Shown: positions 20,181 to 29,675 of the stretch, one piece after another
How positions within the stretch are numbered: the stretch's first letter is position 1
Layout of the letters: every line of letters starts with the position of its first letter
Assembly: GCF_021462825.1 (NCBI RefSeq)
Contig: NZ_JAKEEB010000004.1
Coordinates: forward strand, 310,001 to 374,000
Length of the DNA: 64,000 nt
DNA from: Streptomyces glomeratus
GTDB lineage: Bacteria; Actinomycetota; Actinomycetes; Streptomycetales; Streptomycetaceae
Direction of reading: 5' to 3'
The notes under the pieces: model-generated
Databases searched by the model: none
The model's input: only the letters and a program-made list of their open reading frames with translations
What the model was told of the DNA's origin: nothing
Translations under genes and position numbers: made by a program

Positions 20181-20906
20181 TCAGACGGCGGCCGGGTCCT
20201 CCTCGACGAGGAGGTTGCGGGTGCGGTTCGGGTCGACCGGGATACCGGGGCCCATCGTGGTGCTGACCGCGGCCTTCTTGATGTAGCGACCCTTGGCGGC
20301 GGACGGCTTCAGACGGAGGATCTCCTCCAGCGCGGCGCCGTAGTTCTCCACCAGCTTGGTGTCGTCGAAGGACGTCTTGCCGATGATGAAGTGCAGGTTC
20401 GAGTGCTTGTCGACGCGGAACTCGATCTTGCCACCCTTGATGTCGTTGACAGCCTTGGTGACGTCCGGCGTCACGGTGCCGGTCTTCGGGTTCGGCATCA
20501 GACCACGCGGGCCGAGGACACGGCCGAGGCGGCCGACCTTGCCCATGAGGTCCGGGGTGGCGACGACGGCGTCGAAGTCCAGACGGCCCTTCGACACCTC
20601 GTCGATCAGCTCGTCGGCGCCGACGATGTCGGCGCCCGCGGCACGAGCGGCCTCGGCACGGTCACCGGTCGCGAAGACCAGGACCCGGGCGGTCTTACCG
20701 GTGCCGTGCGGGAGGTTCACGGTGCCACGGACCATCTGGTCGGCCTTGCGCGGGTCGACACCCAGACGGAAGGCGACCTCGACGGTGCCGTCGAACTTGG
20801 TCGTGGAGGTCTCCTTGGCGAGACGGACGGCCTCGAGCGGGGCGTAGAGCTTCTCCCGGTCGACCTTGGCGTCCGCAGCGCGGAGAGCCTTGCTGCGCTT
20901 GCTCAC
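20181..20906 (-). CDS. rplA: 50S ribosomal protein L1
   Basis: 241 residues from a GTG at 20906 ([17 protein letters not shown]) with AGGAG upstream; the 19-codon upstream extension is not supported. The core L1 sequence is intact, including [17 protein letters not shown]1 binds 23S rRNA at the L1 stalk near the E-site and commonly represses its own operon by binding a mimic in the mRNA. rplK lies 97 bases upstream; a strong terminator follows. Confidence 0.97.
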   Translation of the reverse strand: MSKRSKALRAADAKVDREKLYAPLEAVRLAKETSTTKFDGTVEVAFRLGVDPRKADQMVRGTVNLPHGTGKTARVLVFATGDRAEAARAAGADIVGADELIDEVSKGRLDFDAVVATPDLMGKVGRLGRVLGPRGLMPNPKTGTVTPDVTKAVNDIKGGKIEFRVDKHSNLHFIIGKTSFDDTKLVENYGAALEEILRLKPSAAKGRYIKKAAVSTTMGPGIPVDPNRTRNLLVEEDPAAV

Positions 20907-21003
20907 AACTGCTCCTGTGTGTTCTGAAAGGAGTCGTGGTACGGGCCGAGCAGGCCCTGCCACGTGCGGCTTTCTACGGCCGCATGATCTACGAAGGTGG
21001 GGG

Positions 21004-21438
21004 TCAGCCCTCGACCGTGACGCCCATGGAACGCGCGGTACCGGCGATGATCTTCGCGGCGGCGTCCAGGTCGTTCGCGTTCAGGTCGGGCATCTTGGTC
21101 TGGGCGATCTCGCGGACCTGCGCCTCGGTGATCTTGGCGACCTTGGTCTTGTGCGGCTCGCCGGAGCCCTTCTCGATGCCCGCGGCCTTGAGGATCATCT
21201 TGGCGGCCGGCGGCGTCTTGGTGACGAAGGTGAAGGAACGGTCCTCGTAGACCGTGATCTCCACCGGGATGACCCAACCGCGCTGCGACTCGGTCGCGGC
21301 GTTGTAGGCCTTGCAGAACTCCATGATGTTGACGCCGTGCTGACCCAGCGCCGGACCGACCGGCGGAGCCGGGTTGGCCGCACCGGCCTGGATCTGGAGC
21401 TTGATAAGCCCCGTGACCTTCTTCTTCTTGGGAGGCAT
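21004..21438 (-). CDS. rplK: 50S ribosomal protein L11
   Basis: 144 residues starting [19 protein letters not shown]. The N-terminal domain contains [19 protein letters not shown], the proline-bearing loop that shapes the thiostrepton pocket with 23S rRNA. The C-terminal RNA-binding domain has [20 protein letters not shown]. No thiostrepton-type proline change is obvious. It is followed by rplA. The 170-base spacer to nusG contains a 10-bp hairpin. Confidence 0.97.
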   Translation of the reverse strand: MPPKKKKVTGLIKLQIQAGAANPAPPVGPALGQHGVNIMEFCKAYNAATESQRGWVIPVEITVYEDRSFTFVTKTPPAAKMILKAAGIEKGSGEPHKTKVAKITEAQVREIAQTKMPDLNANDLDAAAKIIAGTARSMGVTVEG

Positions 21439-21547
21439 TGCTCTCTCCGGGTCCTTAGTGAGAGTTTTTCGCCATCCGATCCGGATCATCCGGATGGAGG
21501 CATACCGCACAACGATAACGGGTACCGCTGCGGGGCCAAAAACCGAG

Positions 21548-21582
21548 CAGGTCAGACCGGCTTTCGCAGCCTGTCTGACCTG
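21548..21582 (-). terminator. Hairpin in the nusG-rplK spacer
   Basis: Inverted repeat CAGGTCAGAC (21548-21557) and complement (21573-21582), 15-base loop, just downstream of nusG. No U-tract; may be a weak terminator or RNA-processing site. Confidence 0.45.
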
Positions 21583-21608
21583 GTCGGAAGTGCTCGTACC
21601 AGAAGGGG

Positions 21609-22436
21609 TTAGTTCTTCTGGATCTGGTCGAAGCTCAGCTCGACCGGCGTCTCGCGGCCGAAGATCTCCACGAGGCCCTTGACCTTCTTGGAGTCGGCGT
21701 TGATCTCGTTGATGGTCGCCTGGAGCGTGGCGAACGGACCGTCGGTGACGGTGACCGAGTCGCCGACCTCGAAGTCCAGCACCTGGACCTCGACCTTGCG
21801 CTGCGGAGCCGGCTTGCCCTCGGCCTCGGCGGCCTCGCGCGCGGCCTTCTCCTCTGCCTCCGGGGCGAGCATCTTGACGATCTCGTCCAGGGTCAGCGGA
21901 TACGGGTCGTAGGCGTTGCCCACGAAGCCGGTGACGCCGGGCGTGTTGCGGACGACGCCCCAGGACTCGTTCGTCAGGTCCATGCGCACCAGGACATAGC
22001 CCGGGAGCTTGTTCTGGCGGATGGTCTTGCGGTCGCCGTTCTTGATCTGGACGACCTCTTCCTGGGGCACCTCGGCCTGGAAGATGTAGTCCTCGACGTT
22101 CAGCGAGACGGCACGCTGCTCGAGGTTGGTCTTCACGCGGTTCTCGTAGCCGGCGTACGTGTGGATCACGTACCACTCGCCGGGCAGCGAGCGCAGCTCC
22201 TCGCGGAGGGCCTGGACGGGGTCGACCGGCGCGGCCTCCTCCTCGTCGGCGGCCTCGTCCTGCTCGGCGACCTCGTCCTCGTCCACGACGCTCACGGCGG
22301 CCTCCTCGGCCGGCTCACCCGCCTCGGCTTCGGCAGCCTCGAACTCGTCCTGCTCGTCCGCGCCCTCGACGATGTCGAGCTCGTCATCCACGGACTCGTC
22401 CGGCTCGATGGCGTCGTTCAGGTTCGGGTCAGACAC
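21609..22436 (-). CDS. nusG: Transcription termination/antitermination protein NusG
   Basis: 275 residues from a GTG at 22436 with GGAAGAAG upstream. Residues 1-85 are a long acidic, Glu/Asp/Ala-rich extension not found in E. coli NusG but common in actinomycetes. The NGN domain follows ([20 protein letters not shown]), with an insertion rich in Ala/Glu, and ends in a KOW domain ([20 protein letters not shown]). NusG links RNA polymerase to ribosomes and Rho. It lies directly downstream of secE, the usual order. Confidence 0.97.
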   Translation of the reverse strand: MSDPNLNDAIEPDESVDDELDIVEGADEQDEFEAAEAEAGEPAEEAAVSVVDEDEVAEQDEAADEEEAAPVDPVQALREELRSLPGEWYVIHTYAGYENRVKTNLEQRAVSLNVEDYIFQAEVPQEEVVQIKNGDRKTIRQNKLPGYVLVRMDLTNESWGVVRNTPGVTGFVGNAYDPYPLTLDEIVKMLAPEAEEKAAREAAEAEGKPAPQRKVEVQVLDFEVGDSVTVTDGPFATLQATINEINADSKKVKGLVEIFGRETPVELSFDQIQKN

Positions 22437-22516
22437 GGTGGCTGCTTCTTCCTGGATACATAGGGGTGGAACACGCGAAAGGGACGCCGGGTACCTCGGC
22501 GTCCTTCGCTCTCGGC

Positions 22517-22804
22517 TCAGCCGAAGACGTACTTGGCGGCGTGGCTGAGTCCATAGTCAATCAGAGTCACCAGGGCGATCATGATCGCGACGAAGAAGAT
22601 CACCACGGTGGTGTACGACGTCAGCTGGTTTCTGCTCGGCCAGACGACCTTGCGGAGCTCCGCGACGATCTGGCGGTAGAAGAGGGCAAGGCGCTTCAGC
22701 GGGCCCTTCTTGGCCCGCTTGCCGCCCTTGCGCGACTTCTTCTTCGACTCCTGCAGCTCATCCTGGGCGTCAGGCATGTCGATGGAGCCCACGGCGTCCG
22801 TCAC
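22517..22804 (-). CDS. secE: Preprotein translocase subunit SecE
   Basis: 95 residues from a GTG at 22804 with GAGGAC upstream. A Lys-rich cytosolic N-terminus ([16 protein letters not shown]) precedes the conserved amphipathic helix [18 protein letters not shown] and one membrane helix ([20 protein letters not shown]). SecE clamps SecY in the Sec translocon. The single-helix form is normal for actinomycetes. It is followed by nusG and preceded by tRNA-Trp on the same strand. Confidence 0.96.
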   Translation of the reverse strand: MTDAVGSIDMPDAQDELQESKKKSRKGGKRAKKGPLKRLALFYRQIVAELRKVVWPSRNQLTSYTTVVIFFVAIMIALVTLIDYGLSHAAKYVFG

Positions 22805-22913
22805 TCGTCCTCACCTGATTCCCGGGTCGTGGCCGTGCCGCGCCCGGTGGAGCCGCACGGCGAGTGCAATACGTATGTACTCTGCGCACACTTCCTGGTC
22901 GGGGAGTGTGTAG

Positions 22914-22986
22914 CAGGGCCGGAGGGACTTGAACCCCCAACCGCTGGTTTTGGAGACCAGTGCTCTACCAATTGAGCTACGACCCT
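22914..22986 (-). tRNA. tRNA-Trp (anticodon CCA)
   Basis: 73 nucleotides with a seven-pair acceptor stem (AGGGTCG with CGGCCCT, one T-G pair), a D-arm TAGCTCAATTGGTAGAGC, an anticodon stem CTGGT/ACCAG around CCA, and a T-arm with GGTTCAAGTCC. The 3' CCA is not encoded. It lies upstream of secE on the same strand. Confidence 0.97.
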
Positions 22987-23248
22987 TCGGTTGTACCCCA
23001 ACGTACCGCATCCGACCGGGTGCTCGGTGTGCACCCGCACGATCGCCGCCGCTGGAGGCCAACGAGGTGAGAGTGTACGTGGTCCGCGGCCGGGCGTCGA
23101 ACAGAAAGTGCCCGTACGGGCTTTGCCCGCCGAAGATCGGCCAGGCCACCACGCGGATCCGGACTGGTGTCCAGTCGGCGACCCGGGGGTGGTTCAGTCT
23201 GTGAAACCCGCGTGCCGCCGTCGTTTCCGGTCTGAAACGATGGGGTCC

Positions 23249-24475
23249 ATGAGCGCTGCAACCCCTCCCACCGAGCGTCGGGTCTCCGCCCGGATCGGCG
23301 CGATCTCCGAGTCCGCCACCCTCGCCGTGGACGCCAAGGCCAAGGCCCTCAAGGCCGCCGGGCGCCCCGTGATCGGCTTCGGCGCGGGTGAGCCCGACTT
23401 CCCGACGCCGGACTACATCGTCGAGGCGGCCGTCGAGGCCTGCAAGAACCCGAAGTACCACCGCTACACGCCGGCCGGCGGCCTGCCCGAGCTGAAGAAC
23501 GCGATCGCCGCGAAGACCCTGCGCGACTCCGGTTACGAGGTGGACGCCTCGCAGGTGCTGGTCACCAACGGCGGCAAGCAGGCCATCTACGAGGCCTTCG
23601 CGGCGATCCTGGACCCGGGCGACGAGGTGATCGTCCCGGCGCCGTACTGGACGACGTACCCGGAGTCGATCCGGCTGGCCGGCGGTGTCCCGGTGGAGGT
23701 CGTCGCCGACGAGACGACCGGCTACCGCGTCTCCGTCGAGCAGCTGGAGGCGGCCCGCACGGAGAAGACGAAGGTCGTTCTCTTCGTCTCCCCCTCCAAC
23801 CCGACCGGCGCGGTGTACTCGGAGGCCGAGACCGAGGCCATCGGCCGCTGGGCCGTGGAGCACGGTCTGTGGGTGCTGACCGACGAGATCTACGAGCACC
23901 TCGTCTACGGCGACGCGGTCTCCGTGTCCCTGCCGGCGCTCCTGCCCGAGCTGCGCGACAAGTGCATCGTGGTCAACGGCGTCGCCAAGACGTACGCGAT
24001 GACGGGCTGGCGTGTGGGCTGGATCATCGGCCCCAAGGACGTGGTGAAGGCGGCGACGAACCTTCAGTCGCACGCGACGTCCAATGTGTCGAACGTCGCA
24101 CAGGTGGCGGCCCTGGCGGCCGTGTCCGGCGACCTGGAGGCGGTCGCGAAGATGCGCGAGGCCTTCGACCGGCGCCGCAGGACCATCGTGCGGATGCTGA
24201 ACGAGATCGACGGCGTGGTCTGCCCGGAGCCGGAGGGCGCGTTCTACGCGTACCCGTCGGTGAAGGCGCTGATCGGCAAGGAGATCCGCGGCAAGCGCCC
24301 GCAGAACACGGTGGAGCTGGCCGCGCTGATCCTGGAGGAGGTCGAGGTCGCGGTCGTTCCCGGCGAGGCCTTCGGCACCCCCGGCTACCTGCGGCTGTCC
24401 TACGCCCTCGGTGACGAGGACCTGGTCGAGGGCGTGAGCCGGATCCAGAAGCTGCTGGCGGAGGCCCGGGACTGA
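23249..24475 (+). CDS. Pyridoxal-phosphate aspartate aminotransferase
   Basis: 408 residues, fold type I aminotransferase of the bacterial aspartate aminotransferase Ib kind. Motifs: [13 protein letters not shown] near the N-terminus, [28 protein letters not shown] (phosphate-binding turn), [24 protein letters not shown] (Asp/Tyr contacting the cofactor), and [16 protein letters not shown] with Schiff-base Lys247. It interconverts aspartate and 2-oxoglutarate with oxaloacetate and glutamate in the cytosol. The start at 23249 ([11 protein letters not shown]) matches the usual streptomycete N-terminus; another ATG three codons upstream is possible. No strong Shine-Dalgarno is visible. Confidence 0.93.
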   Translation: MSAATPPTERRVSARIGAISESATLAVDAKAKALKAAGRPVIGFGAGEPDFPTPDYIVEAAVEACKNPKYHRYTPAGGLPELKNAIAAKTLRDSGYEVDASQVLVTNGGKQAIYEAFAAILDPGDEVIVPAPYWTTYPESIRLAGGVPVEVVADETTGYRVSVEQLEAARTEKTKVVLFVSPSNPTGAVYSEAETEAIGRWAVEHGLWVLTDEIYEHLVYGDAVSVSLPALLPELRDKCIVVNGVAKTYAMTGWRVGWIIGPKDVVKAATNLQSHATSNVSNVAQVAALAAVSGDLEAVAKMREAFDRRRRTIVRMLNEIDGVVCPEPEGAFYAYPSVKALIGKEIRGKRPQNTVELAALILEEVEVAVVPGEAFGTPGYLRLSYALGDEDLVEGVSRIQKLLAEARD

Positions 24476-24630
24476 CGTCTCCGGGGCCGGGGACCGACGT
24501 CTCGGGGGGCTCACGCCTCGAGGGGCGCGGTGGGTGGACGCACCCGCCGCGCCCCCTTCGTTTGTGCGAGCAAGACCACGTCCGGGGAAACCGCTACCGG
24601 GACGCCCGGGAGGTGCGGCAGGATCCTGGG

Positions 24631-25671
24631 ATGGAGCACGTACGTGATGTCGCTGAGCTGCCGAAGGCCCATCTCCACCTGCACTTCACCGGGTCGATGC
24701 GGCCCGCCACCCTCCTGGAACTGGCCGACAAGTACGGCGTACGGCTGCCCGAGGCCCTGAGCGAGGCGCTGGTCAGCGGGGAGCCGCCCAAGCTGCGGGC
24801 GACGGACGAGCGGGGCTGGTTCCGCTTCCAGCGGCTGTACGACGCTGCGCGCTCATGCCTGAGAGAGCCGGAGGACATCCAGCGGCTGGTGCGGGAGGCC
24901 GCGGAGGAGGACATCAGGGACGGGTCGGCGTGGCTGGAGATCCAGGTCGACCCGACGTCGTACGCGCCGCGCCTGGGCGGTCTCATCCCGGCGCTGGAGA
25001 TCATCCTGGACGCGGTGGACACGGCGATGCGGGAGACCGGGCTCGGGATGCGCGTGCTGGTCGCCGCGAACCGGATGAAGCACCCTCTGGACGCCCGCAC
25101 CCTGGCGCGCCTGGCGGTGCGCTACCGGGACCGCGGCGTCGTGGGCTTCGGCCTGTCGAACGACGAACGCCGGGGCATGGCCCGGGACTTCGACCGCGCC
25201 TTCGCCATCGCCCGTGACGGCGGGCTGCTGTCGGCCCCGCACGGCGGCGAGCTGACGGGGCCGTACTCGGTGCGCGACTGCCTGGACGACCTGCACGCCG
25301 ACCGGGTGGGCCATGGGGTGCGCGCGGCGGAGGACCCGCGGCTGCTGAAGCGCCTGGCGGACCGCGGGGTGACGTGCGAGGTGTGCCCGGCGTCGAACGT
25401 CGCGCTGGGCGTCTACGAGAAGCCCGAGGACGTCCCCCTGCGGAAGCTCTTCGAGGCGGGCGTCCCGATGGCGCTGGGCGCCGACGACCCGCTGCTGTTC
25501 GGCTCGCGCCTGGCGGCCCAGTACGAGATCGCCCGCCGGGACCACGGCTTCACCGACGCGGAGCTGGCGGAACTGGCCCGGCAGTCGCTCCGCGGATCGG
25601 CGGCCCCCGCGGACGTGAAGGCGAAGCTGCTGGCAGGCGTGGACTCCTGGCTCGACGCACCGGCCCCGTGA
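24631..25671 (+). CDS. Adenosine deaminase family protein
   Basis: 346 residues. The metal-binding start is ELPKAHLHLHFTGSMRP, with H16 and H18 at the zinc-ligand positions; classical enzymes read HxHLDG, so the FTG here is a variant. The other catalytic parts are present: HGGELTGPYSVRD (zinc His and catalytic Glu), DRVGHGVRA, CPASNVALG, and GADDPLLFGS with the Asp pair. It hydrolytically deaminates adenosine or a related purine in salvage; the variant ligand loop leaves substrate uncertain. The ATG at 24631 places the HxH at its normal distance from the start. It is convergent with the TetR gene. Confidence 0.87.
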   Translation: MEHVRDVAELPKAHLHLHFTGSMRPATLLELADKYGVRLPEALSEALVSGEPPKLRATDERGWFRFQRLYDAARSCLREPEDIQRLVREAAEEDIRDGSAWLEIQVDPTSYAPRLGGLIPALEIILDAVDTAMRETGLGMRVLVAANRMKHPLDARTLARLAVRYRDRGVVGFGLSNDERRGMARDFDRAFAIARDGGLLSAPHGGELTGPYSVRDCLDDLHADRVGHGVRAAEDPRLLKRLADRGVTCEVCPASNVALGVYEKPEDVPLRKLFEAGVPMALGADDPLLFGSRLAAQYEIARRDHGFTDAELAELARQSLRGSAAPADVKAKLLAGVDSWLDAPAP

Positions 25672-25741
25672 CGGGCGGCGGCTCCCGGCGCGGCCCGCAG
25701 AGGGCTCCCCCCGCACCGCCGCCGGGGAAGCCGCACGGCCG

Positions 25742-26359
25742 TTACGGGCTCCCGGCGACGGAGATCCCGCCCAGCAGCGTCCGCGCGAGGCGGCGCGCGA
25801 AGTCGTCCACGGGCGGCCGGGCACCGGTCTCCGTCGCGTCGTAGGCGAACGCGCGCTGTGCGCAGGCGCCGAGGAGGAGTGACGCTGCCGCGAAGGTGTC
25901 CGCGCCGGCGCGGACCCGCCCGGCGGTCTGCTCGGCCCGCAGATAGGCGGCGACGCCCTCGATGGGCACGTGCGGCCCCGCTCCCATCTGCCGCATCGTC
26001 TCGTCGTGCCGCCGCTTGAGCTGGGTCTCCGCGTACAGCGAGGCCGCGATCGGAAAGCTCTGCTCGTAGAAGAGGGCCGCCCGGCGGGCGATCTCGGTGA
26101 GGTTCTCCTCCAGGGTGCGCTGCCCGGGTTCGGCGGCGAGGCTGCGCAGCAGCGGGGCGAGCCGCGGCAGACGCTCGTGCAGGACCTCGATGAACAGCTC
26201 TTCCTTGCTCGGGAAGTACTTGTACAGCGCCGCCTCCGAGCAGCCCGCCGCCTTGGCGATCTCCTTGGTGGTGGCCCGCGCGAGCCCGACGGTGCGCATC
26301 AGGTCGTGGGCGGCGTCGAGGATACGGACCCGGGCCGGCTTCGGCTGCGTCTGCTGCAT
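25742..26359 (-). CDS. TetR/AcrR-family transcriptional repressor
   Basis: 205 residues from the ATG at 26359 (a GTG six codons upstream is an alternative). The N-terminal DNA-binding domain is typical: ARVRILDAAHDLMRTVG then the helix-turn-helix TTKEIAKAAGCSEAALYKYF. The C-terminal domain is helical and ligand-binding, with no recognisable specificity. It is divergent from an NAD(P)-binding protein gene, and the gap holds two GGTGAGTA-type palindromes, so it likely represses itself and that neighbour. Confidence 0.9.
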   Translation of the reverse strand: MQQTQPKPARVRILDAAHDLMRTVGLARATTKEIAKAAGCSEAALYKYFPSKEELFIEVLHERLPRLAPLLRSLAAEPGQRTLEENLTEIARRAALFYEQSFPIAASLYAETQLKRRHDETMRQMGAGPHVPIEGVAAYLRAEQTAGRVRAGADTFAAASLLLGACAQRAFAYDATETGARPPVDDFARRLARTLLGGISVAGSP

Positions 26360-26399
26360 GGGCACCAAGGATTCCACGGCCGCCCCCCGGGGCTTGACG

Positions 26400-26421
26400 G
26401 GTGGGTGAGTACTTACCCACC
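26400..26421. promoter_or_regulatory. TetR operator candidate 1
   Basis: A 22-base near-palindrome with arms GGTGGGT and ACCCACC around GAGTACTT, just upstream of the TetR gene. It shares the TGAGTA / TACTCA-type half-sites of the second palindrome 35 bases away centre to centre. Confidence 0.75.
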
Positions 26422-26436
26422 CTAGAGGACGAGATA

Positions 26437-26454
26437 GGTGAGTAAATACTCACC
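26437..26454. promoter_or_regulatory. TetR operator candidate 2
   Basis: A perfect 8+8 palindrome, GGTGAGTA and TACTCACC separated by AA, 39 bases before the start of the divergent NAD(P)-binding protein gene. Two operators in a divergent spacer fit autoregulation plus control of the neighbour. Confidence 0.82.
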
Positions 26455-26492
26455 CACCCACTCACATCGACGTACGGCGTACGGGAGTACCC

Positions 26493-27125
26493 ATGAAGCT
26501 CACCGTTTTCGGTGCCACCGGAGGCATAGGCCAGGAGATCGTGCGGCAGGCGCTGGACGCGGGACACGAGGTCACCGCGGTGGTCCGGGATCCGGCGCGG
26601 CTCACCGTGACGGGAGCGCACCTGAAGGTGTTCCGCGCCGATCTGTCCGTCCCGCAGGCGGTCCGCCCCGCCGTCGCCGGCCGTGACGCGGTGCTGTCCG
26701 GCCTCGGCGCGCGCAGCCGCAAGGATGCCGGGGTCGCCACCCGGCTCACCCGCACGGTGCTGAGCGCCATGGAGGCCGAGGAAGTGCGCCGGCTGCTCGT
26801 GGTCAGCGCCGGTCCGGTCGGCCCCGAGCCCGAGGGGGACGGGATGCTGGACCGCACCGTGCGCGGTGTGGTCTCGGCGCTGCTCAAGGACGTCTACGCC
26901 GATCTGCGGGAGATGGAGGCCGAGCTGGCCCGCAGCGCCACGGACTGGACGGTCGTCCGTCCGCCCCGTCTGCAGAACAAGCCGCTCACCGGCTCCTACC
27001 GCCGGGTCGTCGGAGGCTTCCCGCGCGGTGGCCGCTTCATCGCCCGCGCCGACGTGGCCCACGCGATGCTGGCGATGACCGGCGACCCGGGGACGGTGAA
27101 GCAGGGGGTGGGAGTGGCCTACTAG
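26493..27125 (+). CDS. NAD(P)-binding oxidoreductase, NmrA/atypical SDR type
   Basis: 210 residues. The N-terminal Rossmann motif is MKLTVFGATGGIGQEIV (GxxGxxG), followed by AVVRDPARL and an aspartate that caps a strand (FRADLS). The section RRLLVVSAGPVG and DWTVVRPPRL match atypical short-chain dehydrogenases that lack the Tyr-x3-Lys pair. Such proteins bind NAD(P) as reductases or redox sensors. It is divergent from, and probably repressed by, the adjacent TetR protein through the two palindromes. Substrate unknown. Confidence 0.85.
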   Translation: MKLTVFGATGGIGQEIVRQALDAGHEVTAVVRDPARLTVTGAHLKVFRADLSVPQAVRPAVAGRDAVLSGLGARSRKDAGVATRLTRTVLSAMEAEEVRRLLVVSAGPVGPEPEGDGMLDRTVRGVVSALLKDVYADLREMEAELARSATDWTVVRPPRLQNKPLTGSYRRVVGGFPRGGRFIARADVAHAMLAMTGDPGTVKQGVGVAY

Positions 27126-27148
27126 GACCCGGCTGTCACCGGGGCGCG

Positions 27149-28204
27149 TCAGAGGCTGACGCCCACCGTCACCGGCTCGTTGACCAGCGTGATCCCGAAG
27201 GCCTCCCGGACGCCGGTCACGACCTCGCGGGCCAGAGCCAGCAGGTCTTCGGTGGTCGCGTCGCCGCGGTTGGTGAGGGCCAGGGTGTGCTTGGTGGAGA
27301 TGCGGGCGGGCCCGTTGCCGTACCCCTTGGTGAAGCCCGCCTTGTCGATGAGCCAGGCCGCGGAGGTCTTGGTGTGGCCGTCGCCCGCCGCGTACGCGGG
27401 CGGCTCCGCGTCCTCGCCCAGCCGCTCCTTCACACGGGCGTGGAAGGCGGCGAACTCCTCGTTCGTGAGGATCGGGTTGGTGAAGAAGGAGCCCGCCGAC
27501 CAGGTGTCGTGGTCCTCGGGGTCCAGCACCATGCCTTTCCCCGCACGCAGCTTGAGAACCGTCTCACGGGCGGTGGCCAGCGGCACCCGTTCACCGGGCT
27601 GGACACCGAGGGCGCGGGCCGTCTCGGCGTACTTGACCGGTCCCGACAGTCCCTGCGCGTCCTCCAGTGCGAAGCGGACGCGCAGGACGACATAGCGGTC
27701 GGGGTCGGCCTTGAAGCGGCTGTGGCGGTACGAGAACGCGCACTCGGCATTCGTCAGCGTGACCGTCTCGCGCGCCGTGCGGTCGTACGCGACCACCTCG
27801 GTGATCGTGGAGGAGACCTCCTGGCCGTAGGCCCCTACGTTCTGAATGGGGGTCGCGCCGGCGGAGCCGGGAATTCCGGAGAGGCACTCGACTCCGGCGA
27901 GTCCCGCCTCGACGGTACGGGCGACGGCATCGGTCCACATCTCGCCGGCGGCCAGCTCCAGCGCCGTGCCGTCGAGGGAGAAGCCCCTCGTGGCGATGCG
28001 CAGAGCGGTGCCGTCGAAGCCCTTGTCGCCGATCACCAGGTTGGATCCGCCGCCGATCAGCAGCAGCGGGGTGCCGGAGTCGTCGGCCTCGCGGACGGCG
28101 GCGATCACCTCGGCATCGGTGGTGGCGGTGATCAGGCGGGTCGCGGGGCCGCCCAGCCGGAAGGTGGTCAGCGGGGCGAGCGGGGCGTCGTGGAGTTCCT
28201 GCAC
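27149..28204 (-). CDS. murB: UDP-N-acetylmuramate dehydrogenase
   Basis: 351 residues from a GTG at 28204. FAD-binding motifs are LLLIGGGSNLVIGDKGF and ECLSGIPGSAGATPIQNVGAYGQEV; the catalytic Ser lies in SAGSFFTNP, and the C-terminal region contains AAWLIDKAGFTKG. MurB reduces the enolpyruvyl group of UDP-GlcNAc-enolpyruvate with NADPH, the second committed step of peptidoglycan precursor synthesis. It lies downstream of the MaoC-like pair on the same strand but after a hairpin. Confidence 0.95.
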   Translation of the reverse strand: MQELHDAPLAPLTTFRLGGPATRLITATTDAEVIAAVREADDSGTPLLLIGGGSNLVIGDKGFDGTALRIATRGFSLDGTALELAAGEMWTDAVARTVEAGLAGVECLSGIPGSAGATPIQNVGAYGQEVSSTITEVVAYDRTARETVTLTNAECAFSYRHSRFKADPDRYVVLRVRFALEDAQGLSGPVKYAETARALGVQPGERVPLATARETVLKLRAGKGMVLDPEDHDTWSAGSFFTNPILTNEEFAAFHARVKERLGEDAEPPAYAAGDGHTKTSAAWLIDKAGFTKGYGNGPARISTKHTLALTNRGDATTEDLLALAREVVTGVREAFGITLVNEPVTVGVSL

Positions 28205-28241
28205 GCGCCAAGACTACGAGACGCCACCGACAGCCCCGACA

Positions 28242-28268
28242 CACCCGTACGCGGTCCGCGTACGGGTG
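28242..28268 (-). terminator. Hairpin between the MaoC pair and murB
   Basis: Arms CACCCGTACGCGG (28242-28254) and its complement (28256-28268) form a near-continuous palindrome with a tiny loop. It lies downstream of the dehydratase pair and upstream of murB, probably ending the former operon. Confidence 0.6.
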
Positions 28269-28333
28269 GGCGAGGCGTCGGAACGCGGCTCAGCCTTCGG
28301 CCGTGAGGTGCGGTCGGCCGTTGCCGCGAGCCG

Positions 28334-28771
28334 TCAGGCCAGTCGTACGACCGCCCGGGACATGCCCAGCACCTTCTGGCCGGCGCTCGTCGCCGTGAGG
28401 TCGACGCGGACGGTCTGGTCGTCGAGCTTGGCCGCGACCTTGCCGCTGACCTCGATGAGAGCACCCTGGTCGTCGTTGGGGACGACGACGGGCCGGGTGA
28501 AGCGGACCCCGTACTCGACGACCGCGCCCGGGTCGCCGACCCAGTCGGTCACCACACGGGCGGCCTCGGCCATGGTGAACATGCCGTGCGCGATGACGTC
28601 CGGCAGACCCACCTCCCTGGCGAACTTCTCGTTCCAGTGGATCGGGTTGAAGTCCCCGGAGGCTCCCGCGTACTGCACGAGCGTGGCGCGGGTGACGGGG
28701 AAGGTCTGCGTCGGCAGCTCCGTGCCGACCTCGACGGTGTCGTACGCGATCTTCGCGGTCATACGCGTCAT
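28334..28771 (-). CDS. MaoC-family dehydratase subunit (HadB-like)
   Basis: 145 residues with a complete hot-dog hydratase motif: YAGASGDFNPIHWNEKFAREVGLPDVIAHG, holding the catalytic Asp and His. In mycobacteria HadB is the catalytic subunit of the 3-hydroxyacyl-ACP dehydratase of FAS-II, paired with HadA. The start ATG overlaps the upstream stop by four bases (a later ATG at codon 4 is an alternative), so the two are translationally coupled. Streptomycetes lack mycolic acids, so the substrate is more likely a general acyl thioester. Confidence 0.85.
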   Translation of the reverse strand: MTRMTAKIAYDTVEVGTELPTQTFPVTRATLVQYAGASGDFNPIHWNEKFAREVGLPDVIAHGMFTMAEAARVVTDWVGDPGAVVEYGVRFTRPVVVPNDDQGALIEVSGKVAAKLDDQTVRVDLTATSAGQKVLGMSRAVVRLA

Positions 28772-29223
28772 GCCTCCACTTCCGACGCCCGGGCCACGAG
28801 CTTGGTCCAGGCGGTCACCACGTGCTCGCCCGCCTCGTCGTGCACCTCGCCGCGGATGTCCAGCACGTCGTTGCCGGCCAGCGACTTGATCGACTCGATG
28901 GTCGAGGTCACGCTCAGCCGGTCACCGGCCCGCACCGGGCGGGTGTACGTGAACTTCTGGTCACCGTGCACGACCCGGCTGTAGTCGAGGCCGAGCTGAG
29001 GGTCCTGGACGACCTGGCCCGCGGCCTTGTACGTGATCGCGAAGACGAAGGTCGGCGGGGCGATCACATCGGAGTGGCCGAGTTCCTTGGCCGCCTCCGG
29101 ATCGGTGTAGGCCGGGTTGGCGTCCCCGATCGCCTCCGCGAACTCGCGGATCTTCTCCCGGCCCACCTCGTAGGGCTCGGTGGGCGGGTAGGACCGCCCC
29201 ACGAAGGACTGGTCGAGCGCCAT
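28768..29223 (-). CDS. MaoC-like dehydratase N-terminal-type subunit (HadA-like)
   Basis: 151 residues with a hot-dog fold but without the full D-x-N-P-x-H catalytic motif; instead AEAIGDANPAYTDPEAAKEL. This is the UPF0336/HadA-type structural subunit that pairs with a HadB-like catalytic subunit, encoded directly downstream with a four-base overlap. The ATG at 29223 follows an AGGAGG site. The pair probably acts as a heterodimeric acyl dehydratase. Confidence 0.85.
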   Translation of the reverse strand: MALDQSFVGRSYPPTEPYEVGREKIREFAEAIGDANPAYTDPEAAKELGHSDVIAPPTFVFAITYKAAGQVVQDPQLGLDYSRVVHGDQKFTYTRPVRAGDRLSVTSTIESIKSLAGNDVLDIRGEVHDEAGEHVVTAWTKLVARASEVEA

Positions 29224-29368
29224 GGGCTCGGCACCTCCTGGTTACTCTGCGGATCCGGCCTCACCGAGGCCGCCGGCGCCGTCACGGTGGGCTCTTCGCC
29301 CGGCCGGTGCGGCGCGGACCATTCTCTCGTCCGGCCGGCGGAAGGCGTGGCACCGGCTGCCGTAACGC

Positions 29369-29406
29369 CGCGAGGCCGTCCCCTCAAGTGAAGGAACGGC
29401 CTCGCG
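29369..29406 (-). terminator. Hairpin downstream of rpmG
   Basis: Eleven-base arms CGCGAGGCCGT (29369-29379) and complement (29396-29406) with a 16-base loop, starting 13 bases after the rpmG stop. No U-tract. Confidence 0.6.
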
Positions 29407-29418
29407 TACGAGCCTGAT

Positions 29419-29583
29419 TTATCGCGTCTCGCGGTGCGCGGTGTGCGCATTGCAACGCGGGCAGTGCTTCTTCATCTCAAGACGATCCGGGTTGTTACGC
29501 CGGTTCTTCTTGGTGATGTAGTTCCGCTCCTTGCACTCCACGCAGGCAAGCGTGATCTTCGGGCGGACGTCGGTGGCAGCCAC
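29419..29583 (-). CDS. rpmG: 50S ribosomal protein L33
   Basis: 54 residues from a GTG at 29583 ([20 protein letters not shown]) with AGGAG upstream. The two CxxC pairs, CVEC and CPRC, identify the zinc-containing (C+) form rather than the zinc-free paralogue that streptomycetes express under zinc limitation. The upstream in-frame extension overlaps tRNA-Met and is not real. It is a small basic protein of the large subunit. Confidence 0.95.
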   Translation of the reverse strand: MAATDVRPKITLACVECKERNYITKKNRRNNPDRLEMKKHCPRCNAHTAHRETR

Positions 29584-29675
29584 GTGAGTGCTCCTTGACG
29601 AACGGATGGACGAACATTTAAACGCAAGAAAGAGTAGCCGATCGAAGGACCGACCCCACAATCGGCTACTGTGAG

